In this document: piece after piece, positions 6,729 through 15,882 of the stretch
How positions within the stretch are numbered: position 1 is the stretch's first letter
Layout of the letters: every line of letters begins with the position of its first letter
Origin: CAZBWS01 sp964495705
Lineage (GTDB): Bacteria > Pseudomonadota > Gammaproteobacteria > HTCC5015
Assembly: GCA_964495705.1 (NCBI GenBank)
Contig: CAZBWS010000017.1
Span: 1-32,605 of the forward strand
Direction of reading: 5' to 3'
DNA: 32,605 bases
The notes under the pieces: model-generated
Seen by the model: only the letters and a program-made list of their open reading frames with translations
Told to the model about the DNA's origin: nothing
Database searches by the model: none
Program-made: the position numbers and the translations under genes

Positions 6729-8257
6729 TTGCCCCTGTATGGTTATGCGCTGACCGTTTAAGATCCTTGTTACAGGGCTTTGTTGAGATCCCTTTAGAGC
6801 ACGATCGCAAAATCAGTGGCGTGCAACTCGATAGTCGTCTATTGCAGTCAGGGGATGTGTTTATTGCGCTGCCAGGGGCTACCACTGACGGTGTTGAGTT
6901 TATCCCGCAGGCTTTGCAAGCGGGTGTTGCGGCTGTAATTTATGAGACTCCTTTGGCCGGCGATGCGCTACAGCAGCAGGCTAAAGAGGCGGGAGTGGTA
7001 TTGATTCAGTTAAGTGGCTTGAGCCGCAAACTGGGAGATATTGCGGCACGTTTTTATGGACACCCCTCGCGCAATATGACCGTGGTTGGCGTAACGGGGA
7101 CTGATGGTAAAACTTCAGTCAGTCATTTTATTGCCCAAGCGCTGAAGGCGCTCGGCCAGCAGAGCGCGGTTATCGGTACTATTGGTAATGGCTTGTTGGG
7201 AGAGGAGTCTCTTGCAACACATACAACACCTCATGCGATTGCACTGCAAAATATTTTTTCCCAGATGCGCAATCAAGGTGTAACCAGTGTCAGTATGGAA
7301 GTCTCCTCCCATGGATTGGATCAGGGGCGCGTTAATGGTGTCGAGTTTGATGTTGCGGTACTGACCAACTTAGGCCGCGATCACATGGATTATCACAAAA
7401 GTATGCACGCTTATGCCGAGGCTAAGCGTAGCTTGTTTTATATGTCTGGCCTGCGCGCTGCAGTGCTAAATTGTGACGATGATTTGGGTAATATATTGGC
7501 CTTAGAGCTGGACGAGTCAGTGCCTATTTACGGCTATGGCTTTGGCAGTGATATGCAGCCAAATATGCTGGCGCGTGTAAAAGGCGGAGACCTACAGTTA
7601 GATTCTCAGGGACTGCATTTTAGTGTGGCTTGTGGGGGGCAAAAATACGATCTGCGCTCTACTTTACTGGGACGTTTTAATGCCCATAATTTACTCGCCG
7701 TGGTCACCACATTGATCGTATTGGGTTTACCTCTATCAGAGGCGGTTGAATTGGTCCATCAGCTTAAGGCAGTGCCTGGGCGCATGCAGTTGATTAAGCG
7801 TACAGCGGGCGCGAATGTTGTTGTGGACTATGCCCATACGCCTCAAGCATTATCTGCAGCGCTGCAATCTTTGCGTGCGCACCTTGCTAGTGACGGACAA
7901 TTAATTTGTGTGTTTGGCTGTGGTGGTGATCGCGACAAGGGTAAGCGTGCGTTAATGGGCGCCGCTGCAGAGCAATATGCGGATAGCCTGATAGTGACCA
8001 ATGACAACCCGCGTAGTGAGGACCCCACAGCGATAGCAGCAGACATTCTCGAAGGCATTCAGCAGCGCGAAAAAGTACAGCTAGAATTAGATCGTTCCGA
8101 AGCTATCCGCATAGCGCTAGAATTGGCAAGCGAAAATGATGTAGTACTAATTGCTGGAAAGGGCCATGAAGATTACCAAATTATTGGTGAGCAGCGTATA
8201 GCATTTAGTGATGCCGCCGAAGTTGTTCGCTATTCACAGGCGGAGGCGCGAGTATGA
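6725..8257 (+). CDS. murE: UDP-MurNAc-L-Ala-D-Glu:meso-diaminopimelate ligase MurE
   Basis: Cytoplasmic ATP-dependent ligase adding the third amino acid to the peptidoglycan stem peptide. The protein (510 aa) has the three-domain Mur ligase layout: an N-terminal UDP-binding domain with LDSRLLQSGDVFIAL (residues 35-49), the P-loop GVTGTDGKTS (122-131), a THTTPHA segment, NLGRDHMDYH, and the C-terminal domain with the DNPRSEDP motif starting at Asp427. DNPR is the established signature for meso-diaminopimelate rather than lysine. Late AGKGHEDYQI is also typical. Start ATG overlaps the ftsI stop by four bases and its own stop overlaps murF by four. Two exact octamer copies (7977 and 8105) fall in its C-terminal domain. 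Confidence 0.97.
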   Translation: MIAPVWLCADRLRSLLQGFVEIPLEHDRKISGVQLDSRLLQSGDVFIALPGATTDGVEFIPQALQAGVAAVIYETPLAGDALQQQAKEAGVVLIQLSGLSRKLGDIAARFYGHPSRNMTVVGVTGTDGKTSVSHFIAQALKALGQQSAVIGTIGNGLLGEESLATHTTPHAIALQNIFSQMRNQGVTSVSMEVSSHGLDQGRVNGVEFDVAVLTNLGRDHMDYHKSMHAYAEAKRSLFYMSGLRAAVLNCDDDLGNILALELDESVPIYGYGFGSDMQPNMLARVKGGDLQLDSQGLHFSVACGGQKYDLRSTLLGRFNAHNLLAVVTTLIVLGLPLSEAVELVHQLKAVPGRMQLIKRTAGANVVVDYAHTPQALSAALQSLRAHLASDGQLICVFGCGGDRDKGKRALMGAAAEQYADSLIVTNDNPRSEDPTAIAADILEGIQQREKVQLELDRSEAIRIALELASENDVVLIAGKGHEDYQIIGEQRIAFSDAAEVVRYSQAEARV

Positions 8258-9615
8258 TTCAAATCAATACACTCGCCTTGGCAGAGGTACTACGCGGCGA
8301 ATTGTTGGGCGCTGATGTAGATATTTGCGGAGCATCGATTGATGCGCGTAGCTTGCAGTCGGGCAACTTGTTCTTCGCGTTACAGGGAGAACATTCAGAT
8401 GGGCATGTTTACTTAGGTCAAGCTTTGGCCGCAGGCGCTAGTGCAGCGATTGTTGAACGCCATATTGTGGATAGTGAGCTACCGCAAATTATTGTGAATA
8501 ACGCACGCCAAGCCTTAGGCCAATTAGCTGCGTGGTGGCGTACACAGCTGAGTTGTAAAATTGCTGCAGTGACCGGGAGTAATGGCAAAACTACGGTTAA
8601 AGAAATGTTAGCCGCCATCTTGAGTCAGTCAGGAAAAACCTTGGCGACAGAGGGCAATTTTAATAATGACTTGGGCATGCCGTTGACTTTGTTGCGTATC
8701 GCCAAAGATCACGATTATGCCGTGTTAGAAATGGGTGCAAATCATTTCGGTGAGGTGGAGTATATGACTCACATCGCTAAGCCAGATGTTGCTCTAGTCA
8801 ATAATGCAGGGCCAGCGCACCTGGAAGGTTTTGGTGATGTTTCTGGTGTAGCTAGGGCTAAGGGCGAAATTTATAGCGGCCTGAATAATAAGGGTGTTGC
8901 TATCATTAATGCGGATGATGCAAAAGCTGATGTTTGGCGCTCCCTGTGCGCGGACAAAGTCACCAGCACCTTTGCCTTGGAATCCACTGCTGATGTGACG
9001 GGTATTTGGTCAGCACTCGATAATAAGCTGATGATCAATGCTCAGGACAAAAGCGTTTCTGTGCAAATGCATTTACTGGGTCGCCACAATGCTTTGAATG
9101 CATTGGCCGCAACTGCTGCGGCACTTGCGGCAGGTGTTGATTTAGCCGAGGTGAAAGTGGGCTTAGAGAATGTTCAGGCAGTGGCTGGGCGCTTAAAGCT
9201 ATCTACCCCCCGTGCAGGCTTGCAGTTGATTGACGATAGTTACAATGCAAACCCCGCATCGTTGTTGGCGGGGGCACAAGTGGCTGTCGACATGTCTGGA
9301 AATGAAGCTTGGCTGGTGCTGGGAGACCTTGGTGAATTAGCGGGTGACCCTGCACAGGTGCATGCAGACCTAGGGGCGAAATTAAAAAAAATGGGAATCA
9401 CTCGCCTGTTCACCTTGGGCACATATAGCGCTCACGCTGCCCGTGTATTTAATCAGGGTGCGCTGAGCTTTACGTCTATCGACGAATTACTTATAGCACT
9501 CAACAGCGCCTTAACCGAAGGCGACATAACTTTATTAGTGAAAGGTTCGCGCAGTAGTCGTATGGAACGCGTCGTTGCAGCCTTAAGCGCAAATGTAAAA
9601 ACAGGAGATCAGTAA
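8254..9615 (+). CDS. murF: UDP-MurNAc-tripeptide:D-Ala-D-Ala ligase MurF
   Basis: Cytoplasmic ATP-dependent ligase that adds the D-Ala-D-Ala dipeptide, completing the UDP-MurNAc-pentapeptide. The protein (453 aa) shows the MurF-type N-terminal domain (SIDARSLQSGNLFFAL), the P-loop VTGSNGKTTVKEM (about residues 106-118), the TEGNFNNDLGMPLTLL motif specific to MurF, LEMGANHFGE, NNAGPAHLEGFG, and the C-terminal IDDSYNANPAS motif. Length is typical. It overlaps murE by four bases and mraY by one. It works directly after MurE and uses the dipeptide made by Ddl, encoded further along the cluster. Confidence 0.97.
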   Translation: MIQINTLALAEVLRGELLGADVDICGASIDARSLQSGNLFFALQGEHSDGHVYLGQALAAGASAAIVERHIVDSELPQIIVNNARQALGQLAAWWRTQLSCKIAAVTGSNGKTTVKEMLAAILSQSGKTLATEGNFNNDLGMPLTLLRIAKDHDYAVLEMGANHFGEVEYMTHIAKPDVALVNNAGPAHLEGFGDVSGVARAKGEIYSGLNNKGVAIINADDAKADVWRSLCADKVTSTFALESTADVTGIWSALDNKLMINAQDKSVSVQMHLLGRHNALNALAATAAALAAGVDLAEVKVGLENVQAVAGRLKLSTPRAGLQLIDDSYNANPASLLAGAQVAVDMSGNEAWLVLGDLGELAGDPAQVHADLGAKLKKMGITRLFTLGTYSAHAARVFNQGALSFTSIDELLIALNSALTEGDITLLVKGSRSSRMERVVAALSANVKTGDQ

Positions 9616-10697
9616 TGCTGTTGTGGCTGGCTGAATATTTAGAGCAATATCATCGTGCTTTTGGTGTGGTGCAGTATTTATCCTTAAGAGGGATTTTGGG
9701 TGCGTTGACGGCATTGGTGATTTCCTTTGTGGTTGGGCCGCCAATGATTGCGTGGCTGACTAAGTTGAAAATTGGTCAAGCAGTGCGCAGTGATGGGCCG
9801 CAAACTCACCTTGCTAAGGCAGGCACTCCGACCATGGGAGGCGCGCTTATTTTAGTTGCGATTGCGGTAAGTACGCTGCTTTGGTCTGACTTGGAAAACC
9901 GTCAAATGTGGGTCGTCATCGCCACAACCTTAGCTTTTGGTTTAGTGGGCTGGGTGGATGATTATAAAAAAGTCGCTTTGCGTGACCCTAAGGGTTTGGC
10001 CTCGCGTTGGAAATATTTTTGGCAGTCCGTATTTGGCATGATGGCGGCCGTCGCCTTATTCTATTTGCGTGAATCCGATGCTGAAATTTCATTGTTATTA
10101 CCTGTCTTCAAAGACGTTAGTTTCAATATGGGCCTGCTGTTTATTCCCTTTGTTTACTTTGTCATTGTCGGCAGTAGTAACGCCGTTAACCTAACCGATG
10201 GTTTGGATGGCTTAGCTATTCTTCCCTGTGTACTCATAGCAGGTGCATTGGCTGTATTTGCCTATGTGACCGGAAATATTAAATTTGCCAATTACTTGGG
10301 CTTTCCATTTATACAGGGCAACGGTGAACTGATTGTCTTTTGTAGCGCGATGATGGGGGCAGGGCTTGGCTTTTTATGGTTCAACGCTTATCCCGCCATG
10401 GTGTTTATGGGTGACGTGGGTGCTTTAGCCTTGGGCGCTGCGCTAGGTGTGATTGCCGTTATGGTTCGCCAAGAATTATTGCTAGTCATTATGGGCGGCG
10501 TTTTTGTAATTGAAACGCTCTCGGTCATCATTCAAGTGGCGTCGTTTAAATTAACTGGGCGCCGGGTATTTCGCATGGCACCGTTGCATCATCACTACGA
10601 GTTAAAAGGCTGGCCAGAGCCGCGCGTGATTGTGCGCTTTTGGATCATTACCGTGATCTTGGTTTTGATTGGTTTAGCGACATTGAAGATTAGATAG
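9615..10697 (+). CDS. mraY: Phospho-N-acetylmuramoyl-pentapeptide-transferase MraY
   Basis: Integral membrane enzyme that transfers phospho-MurNAc-pentapeptide to undecaprenyl phosphate, making lipid I. The protein (360 aa) is almost entirely hydrophobic with about ten membrane segments. It carries the family landmarks: KAGTPTMGG early, GWVDDYKK (the magnesium-binding aspartate pair), GSSNAVNLTDGLDGLA in the middle, FMGDVGALALG and, near the C-terminus, HHHYELKGWPEPRVI. Length equals that of E. coli MraY. The start ATG shares one base with the murF stop codon. The 15-base gap before murD is the longest in the mraZ-ftsA run. Confidence 0.97.
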   Translation: MLLWLAEYLEQYHRAFGVVQYLSLRGILGALTALVISFVVGPPMIAWLTKLKIGQAVRSDGPQTHLAKAGTPTMGGALILVAIAVSTLLWSDLENRQMWVVIATTLAFGLVGWVDDYKKVALRDPKGLASRWKYFWQSVFGMMAAVALFYLRESDAEISLLLPVFKDVSFNMGLLFIPFVYFVIVGSSNAVNLTDGLDGLAILPCVLIAGALAVFAYVTGNIKFANYLGFPFIQGNGELIVFCSAMMGAGLGFLWFNAYPAMVFMGDVGALALGAALGVIAVMVRQELLLVIMGGVFVIETLSVIIQVASFKLTGRRVFRMAPLHHHYELKGWPEPRVIVRFWIITVILVLIGLATLKIR

Positions 10698-10712
10698 GCA
10701 GGCCGTACTTAG

Positions 10713-12056
10713 ATGAATAACTTAGTCAACAAGGCATTAATACTCGGTATAGGTAAGACCGGGTTGTCTTGTGCGCGTTATTTACACACGCAGGGTATGG
10801 CTTTTGATTTTGCCGACACTCGCCAGAACCCCGCTTTGCTCGACAGTGCTAAAGCAGAATTCCCGAATGCGGATATTTTGCTGGGTGACTTTACAGAGGC
10901 ATTAATAGAAGACGTACAAATGCTTGTGCTTAGCCCTGGTGTTGACCCTCGTCACGGCATGATCCGCAGTGCTTATGCACGCGGCTTGGATGTCGTGGGT
11001 GATGTTGAGTTGTTTGCCAGGGAAGTACGTGAGCCAGTCGTTGCTATTACGGGGTCAAATGGCAAAAGCACGGTAACTGAATTGCTTGGTGAGATGGCAA
11101 AAGCCGCTGGCATTAAGGTGGCTGTTGGCGGTAATTTAGGTACTCCCGCACTAGAGTTATTAAATAGCCCTGCGCAATTGTATGTTTTGGAGTTGTCTAG
11201 TTTCCAGTTAGAGACATTGAAAAGCTTGAACCCCAGCGCAGCAGTTGTGTTAAATGTTAGCGAAGACCATTTAGATCGCTATGACAGTTATACCGATTAC
11301 TGCTTCACTAAATCGCGCATTTATGAGCACGCTAAAACGTCACTAATTAACTTGGATGATGATTTAGTTGCGGCCATGCCACCTTGTGGAGAAGTAAAAG
11401 AATTTTCAATAGTACAAGAGCCTAGAGCAGGTCAATACGGTATACGCAAGCGCGGTGCGGAGTTGTGGTTGGCACATGGTTCGGATTGCTTAGTGCCTAT
11501 CAGTAAACTGAAATTACAGGGGCGGCATAACTATGCAAACGCCTTGGCGGGCCTTGCATTGGGTGATGCTATTGAGTTGTCGCGTCCTGCTATGTTATCG
11601 GTATTATGTGATTTTGCTGGGCTGGAGCACAGAACGCAGTGGGTCACCCAGCAGGAGGCCATTACTTATATCAATGATTCAAAAGCCACTAATGTTGGTG
11701 CAACAGTGGCCGCAGTTTTAGGTATTAATCAACCACAGGTATTAATTGCTGGTGGTGTTGGTAAGGAGCAAGATTTTGCCCCTCTAGCCAACGCCTTGCC
11801 AGGGCGTGTACAACATGTGGTGCTGATCGGTCGCGATGCAGAAAAATTAGCGCAGGCGATTGGCACAACCTGTAGCACCTCCTTTGCCACGAATATGCAA
11901 GATGCCGTCAGCCAAGCCCACACTAAGGCGCAGGCTGGCAGCGTGGTTTTGCTGTCCCCCGCTTGTGCCAGCTTTGATATGTATTCAGGCTTTGAAGCAC
12001 GTGGAGAAGACTTTGTGACCTGTGTGCATGGCTTGTTAGAAGGAGCTCTTGCATGA
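10713..12056 (+). CDS. murD: UDP-MurNAc-L-Ala:D-glutamate ligase MurD
   Basis: Cytoplasmic ATP-dependent ligase adding D-glutamate, the second residue of the stem peptide. The protein (447 aa) opens with a Rossmann-like ALILGIGKTGLSCARYL, then VLSPGVDP, the P-loop ITGSNGKSTVTE (about residues 111-122), GGNLGTPALELL, LELSSFQLE, the metal-site region NVSEDHLDRY, and a C-terminal NDSKATNVGAT motif followed by LSPACASFDMY. All are MurD signatures. The ATG at 10713 gives the usual short N-terminus; the AGGCAGG-like purines upstream are a modest ribosome site. It overlaps ftsW by four bases. Confidence 0.97.
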   Translation: MNNLVNKALILGIGKTGLSCARYLHTQGMAFDFADTRQNPALLDSAKAEFPNADILLGDFTEALIEDVQMLVLSPGVDPRHGMIRSAYARGLDVVGDVELFAREVREPVVAITGSNGKSTVTELLGEMAKAAGIKVAVGGNLGTPALELLNSPAQLYVLELSSFQLETLKSLNPSAAVVLNVSEDHLDRYDSYTDYCFTKSRIYEHAKTSLINLDDDLVAAMPPCGEVKEFSIVQEPRAGQYGIRKRGAELWLAHGSDCLVPISKLKLQGRHNYANALAGLALGDAIELSRPAMLSVLCDFAGLEHRTQWVTQQEAITYINDSKATNVGATVAAVLGINQPQVLIAGGVGKEQDFAPLANALPGRVQHVVLIGRDAEKLAQAIGTTCSTSFATNMQDAVSQAHTKAQAGSVVLLSPACASFDMYSGFEARGEDFVTCVHGLLEGALA

Positions 12057-13363
12057 GTACACGCGTCTTCATGCAGCAGCCCAAGCAAAAAGTTCGCAAG
12101 CGATCTATGTGGGTGGGTATGGACTTTGCATTATTACTGAGCTTTATTGGCCTGTTATTGTTTGGTGTGGTCATGGTTAGCTCTGCATCGGTCAGTGTTG
12201 CGGATAAGAATTTCGGCGATGCTTTTTACTATGGCCGTCGCCAGTTAGTATTTGTACTTATTGGCCTGTTCTTGGCTTTTGCTTTATTGCGAACCCCCAC
12301 TTGGGTATTGGATAAAATGGGCTGGGTTTTATTGATGCTGGCTTATGTTTTATTGGCTTTAGTGCTCGTTCCTGGTGTAGGTAAAACCGTTAATGGCGCA
12401 CAGCGCTGGATTGATTTTGGGGTTATTACACTGCAAGTTTCCGAATTCGCACGCTTGAGCTTACTGGTTTATTTGGCGAGTTATATGGTTCGCCGTGGAG
12501 ACCAAGTGCGTAATAGTTTGCAAGGCTTTATCAAGCCCGTTGCATTGGTTGGAATAGCCGCGCTGTTGTTGTTGATGGAGCCTGATTTCGGAGCGGCGGC
12601 GGTATTAACCGCGACCTGCCTTGGAATGTTATTTATGGCGGGTGCTAGGGTTTGGCAGTTTTCCGCCTGCCTGTTGATTGCGTTGGCAATGGGAGCAGTA
12701 TTGATTTTAGTCTCCCCCTATCGGGTGGAGCGATTAATGGCGTTCTTAGACCCCTGGGGCAACGCCTTTGGTTCAGGTTATCAGTTAACACAATCTTTGA
12801 TTGCTTTTGGCAGTGGCGGTTTTAATGGTCTGGGTTTAGGCGGCAGTGTGCAAAAATTATTTTATTTACCTGAGGCACATAACGACTTCGTATTTGCGAT
12901 TATCGGTGAAGAGCTCGGATTGCTGGGTGTGATAGTTGTGCTGCTGACCTTTGGAGTATTGGTGCAACGCATCCTAAGTGTAGCGGCCAAGGCGCTTGAG
13001 CGCGGCGAAGAATTTTCCGCCTACCTTTGTTACAGCATTGCTCTGTGGATTTCGGCACAGGTGTTTATTAATACCGGTGTCAGTATGGGAATGTTGCCTA
13101 CTAAGGGGCTGACACTGCCTCTAATGAGTGCAGGAGGTAGTGCCATTATGGCGGCTTGTTTGGCAATGGGAATGGTGTTGAGAGTGAACTTTGAAAACCA
13201 TGTTGCAGTATTGCAAGCAAGGCCAAGTAAAACTGTGAAAAAATCATCGACTAAAAAAGTCACTGAAACAACGCCATTGGACAAAGAAATTAAAGATCAA
13301 CTGAGTATGCAAGAGCTAGAGCAACTACAGAGTGTTAATCAGGAGGCTAACTATGCCAGATAA
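12053..13363 (+). CDS. ftsW: Septal peptidoglycan glycosyltransferase FtsW
   Basis: SEDS-family membrane glycosyltransferase that polymerises lipid II at the septum together with FtsI. The protein (436 aa) has a basic cytoplasmic N-terminus (KQKVRKRS), about ten transmembrane helices and the conserved features VSSASV, NGAQRWI, LMEPDFGAA, FGSGGFNGLGLGGS, LPEAHNDFVFAIIGEELG, and a late MGMLPTKGLTLPLMSAGGS. The WI-x-x-G and EAHNDF motifs mark it as FtsW/RodA, and its place between murD and murG marks it as FtsW. A charged cytoplasmic tail of about 50 residues (KKSSTKK, then acidic) follows the last helix. Overlaps murD by four bases and murG by eleven. Confidence 0.97.
   Translation: MSTRVFMQQPKQKVRKRSMWVGMDFALLLSFIGLLLFGVVMVSSASVSVADKNFGDAFYYGRRQLVFVLIGLFLAFALLRTPTWVLDKMGWVLLMLAYVLLALVLVPGVGKTVNGAQRWIDFGVITLQVSEFARLSLLVYLASYMVRRGDQVRNSLQGFIKPVALVGIAALLLLMEPDFGAAAVLTATCLGMLFMAGARVWQFSACLLIALAMGAVLILVSPYRVERLMAFLDPWGNAFGSGYQLTQSLIAFGSGGFNGLGLGGSVQKLFYLPEAHNDFVFAIIGEELGLLGVIVVLLTFGVLVQRILSVAAKALERGEEFSAYLCYSIALWISAQVFINTGVSMGMLPTKGLTLPLMSAGGSAIMAACLAMGMVLRVNFENHVAVLQARPSKTVKKSSTKKVTETTPLDKEIKDQLSMQELEQLQSVNQEANYAR
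13341..13346 (+). promoter_or_regulatory. Ribosome-binding site that fixes the murG start
   Basis: AGGAGG lies six bases before ATG 13353. It rules against the in-frame GTG at 13332, which would add seven residues and place this site inside the gene. The ATG start also gives the usual short N-terminus before the GGTGGH loop. Confidence 0.85.
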
Positions 13364-14456
13364 GCAGAGCCCCGTATTAATTATGGCTGGCGGCACTGGC
13401 GGCCATGTATACCCTGCATTAGCTGTTGCCAAAGTGCTGCAAGAACAGTCCGTTCCTGTAGTGTGGATGGGTACTCGTAAGGGCTTAGAGGCACGCGTTA
13501 TTCCCGCCAACGATATTGCTATTGAATGGTTGAGCATTACGGGTTTACGTGGCAAAGGTAAATTAGCCCTTGCTTTTGCGCCCTTTAAATTAGTGTTGGC
13601 TTGTTTACAGGCATTATTAATTCTGCGACGCGTGAAGCCACGCTGTGTACTGGGCATGGGGGGGTTTGTCTCAGGGCCAGGTGGTTTGATGGCCAGTGTG
13701 TTAGGTATTCCTCTCGTGGTACACGAGCAAAATGCGGTGCCAGGTTTAACCAATAGAAAGCTAGCAGCGCGTGCCAATGTTGTGTTACAGGCTTTTCCTG
13801 ATGCCTTTGCTGAGTCTGTTGCTGCACAATATGTTGGCAACCCTGTGCGTCAAGATATTCTAGCTATTAATGAGCCTGCACAGCGCATCCGCATGCAAGG
13901 GGGGCTGCGCTTACTCGTCGTCGGTGGCAGTTTAGGCGCACAAGCCTTGAATGAATTAGTGCCGCAAGCCTTGGCTAAGCTCGATGCGGATAAGCTCAAT
14001 GGTGGTGCTGTTCAAGTTCGCCATCAAGCGGGTAGAGGCAAGCGTGATACGGCCGCACAAGCCTATCGCAACGCTGCAGTAGAGGCACAGGTTGATAGCT
14101 TTATTGAAGAGATGGCTGCAGCTTACGAGTGGGCAGACTTAGTTATTTGTCGCGCAGGCGCTATGACGATTGCAGAGCTTTCAGCGGCGGGTGTGGCGAG
14201 TATCTTAGTGCCCTATCCTCACGCAGTAGATGACCACCAAACGGCAAACGCCCTGTTTCTAGCGAAAGAAAAAGCAGCGGTGATGATTCCTCAACGTGAA
14301 TTAGAAGTGGACCAGCTAGCAGGTTGGTTAGCAGAATATATTCAAAACAGAGACAATTTATTGGCGATGGCAGAAGCTGCGCGTGAGCAAGGTATGCCGG
14401 AGTCTACTCGACTAGTTGTCGACGTTTTGTTGGAGCAAGGAGCGCATAATGACTGA
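13353..14456 (+). CDS. murG: UDP-GlcNAc:undecaprenyl-PP-MurNAc-pentapeptide GlcNAc transferase MurG
   Basis: Peripheral inner-membrane glycosyltransferase (GT-B fold) that turns lipid I into lipid II. With the start at ATG 13353 the protein is 367 aa. The glycine-rich loop AGGTGGHVYPALAVA (about residues 11-25) binds diphosphate, followed by GLRGKGK, GMGGFVSGPGG, HEQNAVPG, a second-domain VVGGSLGAQALN and the donor-binding CRAGAMTIAELSAAG with a downstream PYPHAVDDHQT. These are all standard MurG motifs. The gene overlaps the end of ftsW by eleven bases and the start of murC by eight, so the three are probably translated as a coupled block. Two octamer copies lie in it, at 13887 and 13984, about 100 bases apart in opposite orientations. 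Confidence 0.97.
   Translation: MPDKQSPVLIMAGGTGGHVYPALAVAKVLQEQSVPVVWMGTRKGLEARVIPANDIAIEWLSITGLRGKGKLALAFAPFKLVLACLQALLILRRVKPRCVLGMGGFVSGPGGLMASVLGIPLVVHEQNAVPGLTNRKLAARANVVLQAFPDAFAESVAAQYVGNPVRQDILAINEPAQRIRMQGGLRLLVVGGSLGAQALNELVPQALAKLDADKLNGGAVQVRHQAGRGKRDTAAQAYRNAAVEAQVDSFIEEMAAAYEWADLVICRAGAMTIAELSAAGVASILVPYPHAVDDHQTANALFLAKEKAAVMIPQRELEVDQLAGWLAEYIQNRDNLLAMAEAAREQGMPESTRLVVDVLLEQGAHND
14437..14442 (+). promoter_or_regulatory. Ribosome-binding site that fixes the murC start
   Basis: AAGGAG lies six bases before ATG 14449. An in-frame TTG at 14416 would add eleven residues and has no such site. Confidence 0.85.
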
Positions 14457-15882
14457 TTTGAACCAAGCGGCTAAATGGCATAACCCCATGCGTCGTACAC
14501 GCAATATTCACTTTGTCGGTATTGGCGGTGTGGGCATGTGTGGCATTGCCGAAGTGCTACAAAATCTCGGCTATCAAGTCAGTGGTTCGGACATAGCGGA
14601 GAGTGCGAATACCCATCGCTTGCGCGAAGCTGGTGTGGTTGTTTATATCGGCCACGCTGCAGAAAATATCCGTGGTGTTGATGTGGTGGTAACTTCTACT
14701 GCGGTGAATGAATCGAATCCTGAAGTAATTGAAGCACGTGCTTCGCGTATTCCAATTGTGCCCCGTGCCGAAATGTTGGCAGAGTTAATGCGCTTTCGCC
14801 AAGGTATTGCGGTAGCGGGAACTCACGGCAAGACAACGACAACGAGTTTGACGGCCTCGCTGTTGGCAGAGGGCGGCATGGACCCCACCTTTGTCATTGG
14901 CGGCAAGCTAACGAGTGCAGGTACCAATGCACGCTTAGGCGATGGTGAATATTTAGTGGCAGAGGCAGATGAGTCAGACGCGTCTTTCCTTTATCTACAG
15001 CCCGTTATTTCTATCGTTACCAATATAGATGCAGACCACTTAAGTACCTATGGTGGAGATTTCGCCAAGCTTAAAGAGACCTTTGTCGAATTCCTGCATC
15101 ACTTGCCTTTTTATGGCATGGCGGTGCTGTGTGTAGATGACCCAGTAGTTCGCGAAGTACTGCCAAAAGTGACGCGCCCTGTAACCACTTACGGTGTTGA
15201 GCAAGAAGCCGATGTTCGTGCCCTAAACGTACGCTTTAATGGCTCGCAAAGTTTATTCGATGTACAGCTGCCAGGCACGAAAGAGTTGTTGAATATCACC
15301 CTGAATATGCCAGGTATACACAATATTCAAAATGCCCTTGCGGCGATTGCGGTGGCCCATGAGCTGGGCGTTGAGTTGGGCGCTATACAAAGCGGTTTGG
15401 AAACTTTCGCGGGCATCGGGCGCCGCTTCCAAATTCATGGCGAGGTTGAAACACCTAAGGGCAATGTGTTGTTAGTGGATGACTACGGCCATCACCCCAC
15501 GGAAATGCTGGCGACGATTAATGCCGCGAAGAGCGCTTGGCCAGATCGCCGTTTAGTCGTGGCTTTTCAACCTCACCGCTATAGTCGTACGCATGATTTA
15601 TTTGAAGACTTTAGTGAAGTGATTTCCGATGTCGATGTGTTGTGCTTGACGGAAGTTTACGCCGCTGGAGAAGGTTTAATCGCAGGCGCCGATGGTCGCA
15701 CCTTAGCGGGCGCAGTGCGCGCACGTGGCAAGGTGAATCCAGTTTTTGTTGAAGACCCTTTTAAATTACCCGAAGTACTGGCTGATGTATTGGAGGCCGG
15801 AGATGTCATCCTCACCTTAGGTGCAGGTAATATAGGGGCTATCTCCAATAGTTTGCCAGAAAAACTAGGAGTGCAAGCTTAA
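14449..15882 (+). CDS. murC: UDP-N-acetylmuramate:L-alanine ligase MurC
   Basis: Cytoplasmic ATP-dependent ligase adding L-alanine, the first residue of the stem peptide. From ATG 14449 the protein is 477 aa, the usual length. It shows the N-terminal nucleotide-binding IHFVGIGGVGMCGIAEVL (residues 20-37), GSDIAES, VVTSTAVN, the P-loop GTHGKTTTTS (about 124-133), EADESDASFL, NIDADHLSTY, and the C-terminal DDYGHHPTE followed by FQPHRYSRT and GAGNIG. The GHHPTE motif and the MurC-type GTHGKTTT loop separate it from MurD, E and F. Overlaps murG by eight bases and ddl by one. Confidence 0.97.
   Translation: MTDLNQAAKWHNPMRRTRNIHFVGIGGVGMCGIAEVLQNLGYQVSGSDIAESANTHRLREAGVVVYIGHAAENIRGVDVVVTSTAVNESNPEVIEARASRIPIVPRAEMLAELMRFRQGIAVAGTHGKTTTTSLTASLLAEGGMDPTFVIGGKLTSAGTNARLGDGEYLVAEADESDASFLYLQPVISIVTNIDADHLSTYGGDFAKLKETFVEFLHHLPFYGMAVLCVDDPVVREVLPKVTRPVTTYGVEQEADVRALNVRFNGSQSLFDVQLPGTKELLNITLNMPGIHNIQNALAAIAVAHELGVELGAIQSGLETFAGIGRRFQIHGEVETPKGNVLLVDDYGHHPTEMLATINAAKSAWPDRRLVVAFQPHRYSRTHDLFEDFSEVISDVDVLCLTEVYAAGEGLIAGADGRTLAGAVRARGKVNPVFVEDPFKLPEVLADVLEAGDVILTLGAGNIGAISNSLPEKLGVQA

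Noticed and set aside
13332..13352. An upstream GTG start for murG
   Set aside because: The strong AGGAGG at 13341-13346 lies inside this extension and is correctly spaced for ATG 13353.
13325..13840. A 171-residue minus-strand open frame across ftsW and murG
   Set aside because: It is antisense to the catalytic motifs of MurG, whose codon usage explains the absence of stops.
14416..14448. An upstream TTG start for murC
   Set aside because: AAGGAG at 14437-14442 is correctly spaced for ATG 14449, which also gives the usual MurC N-terminus.
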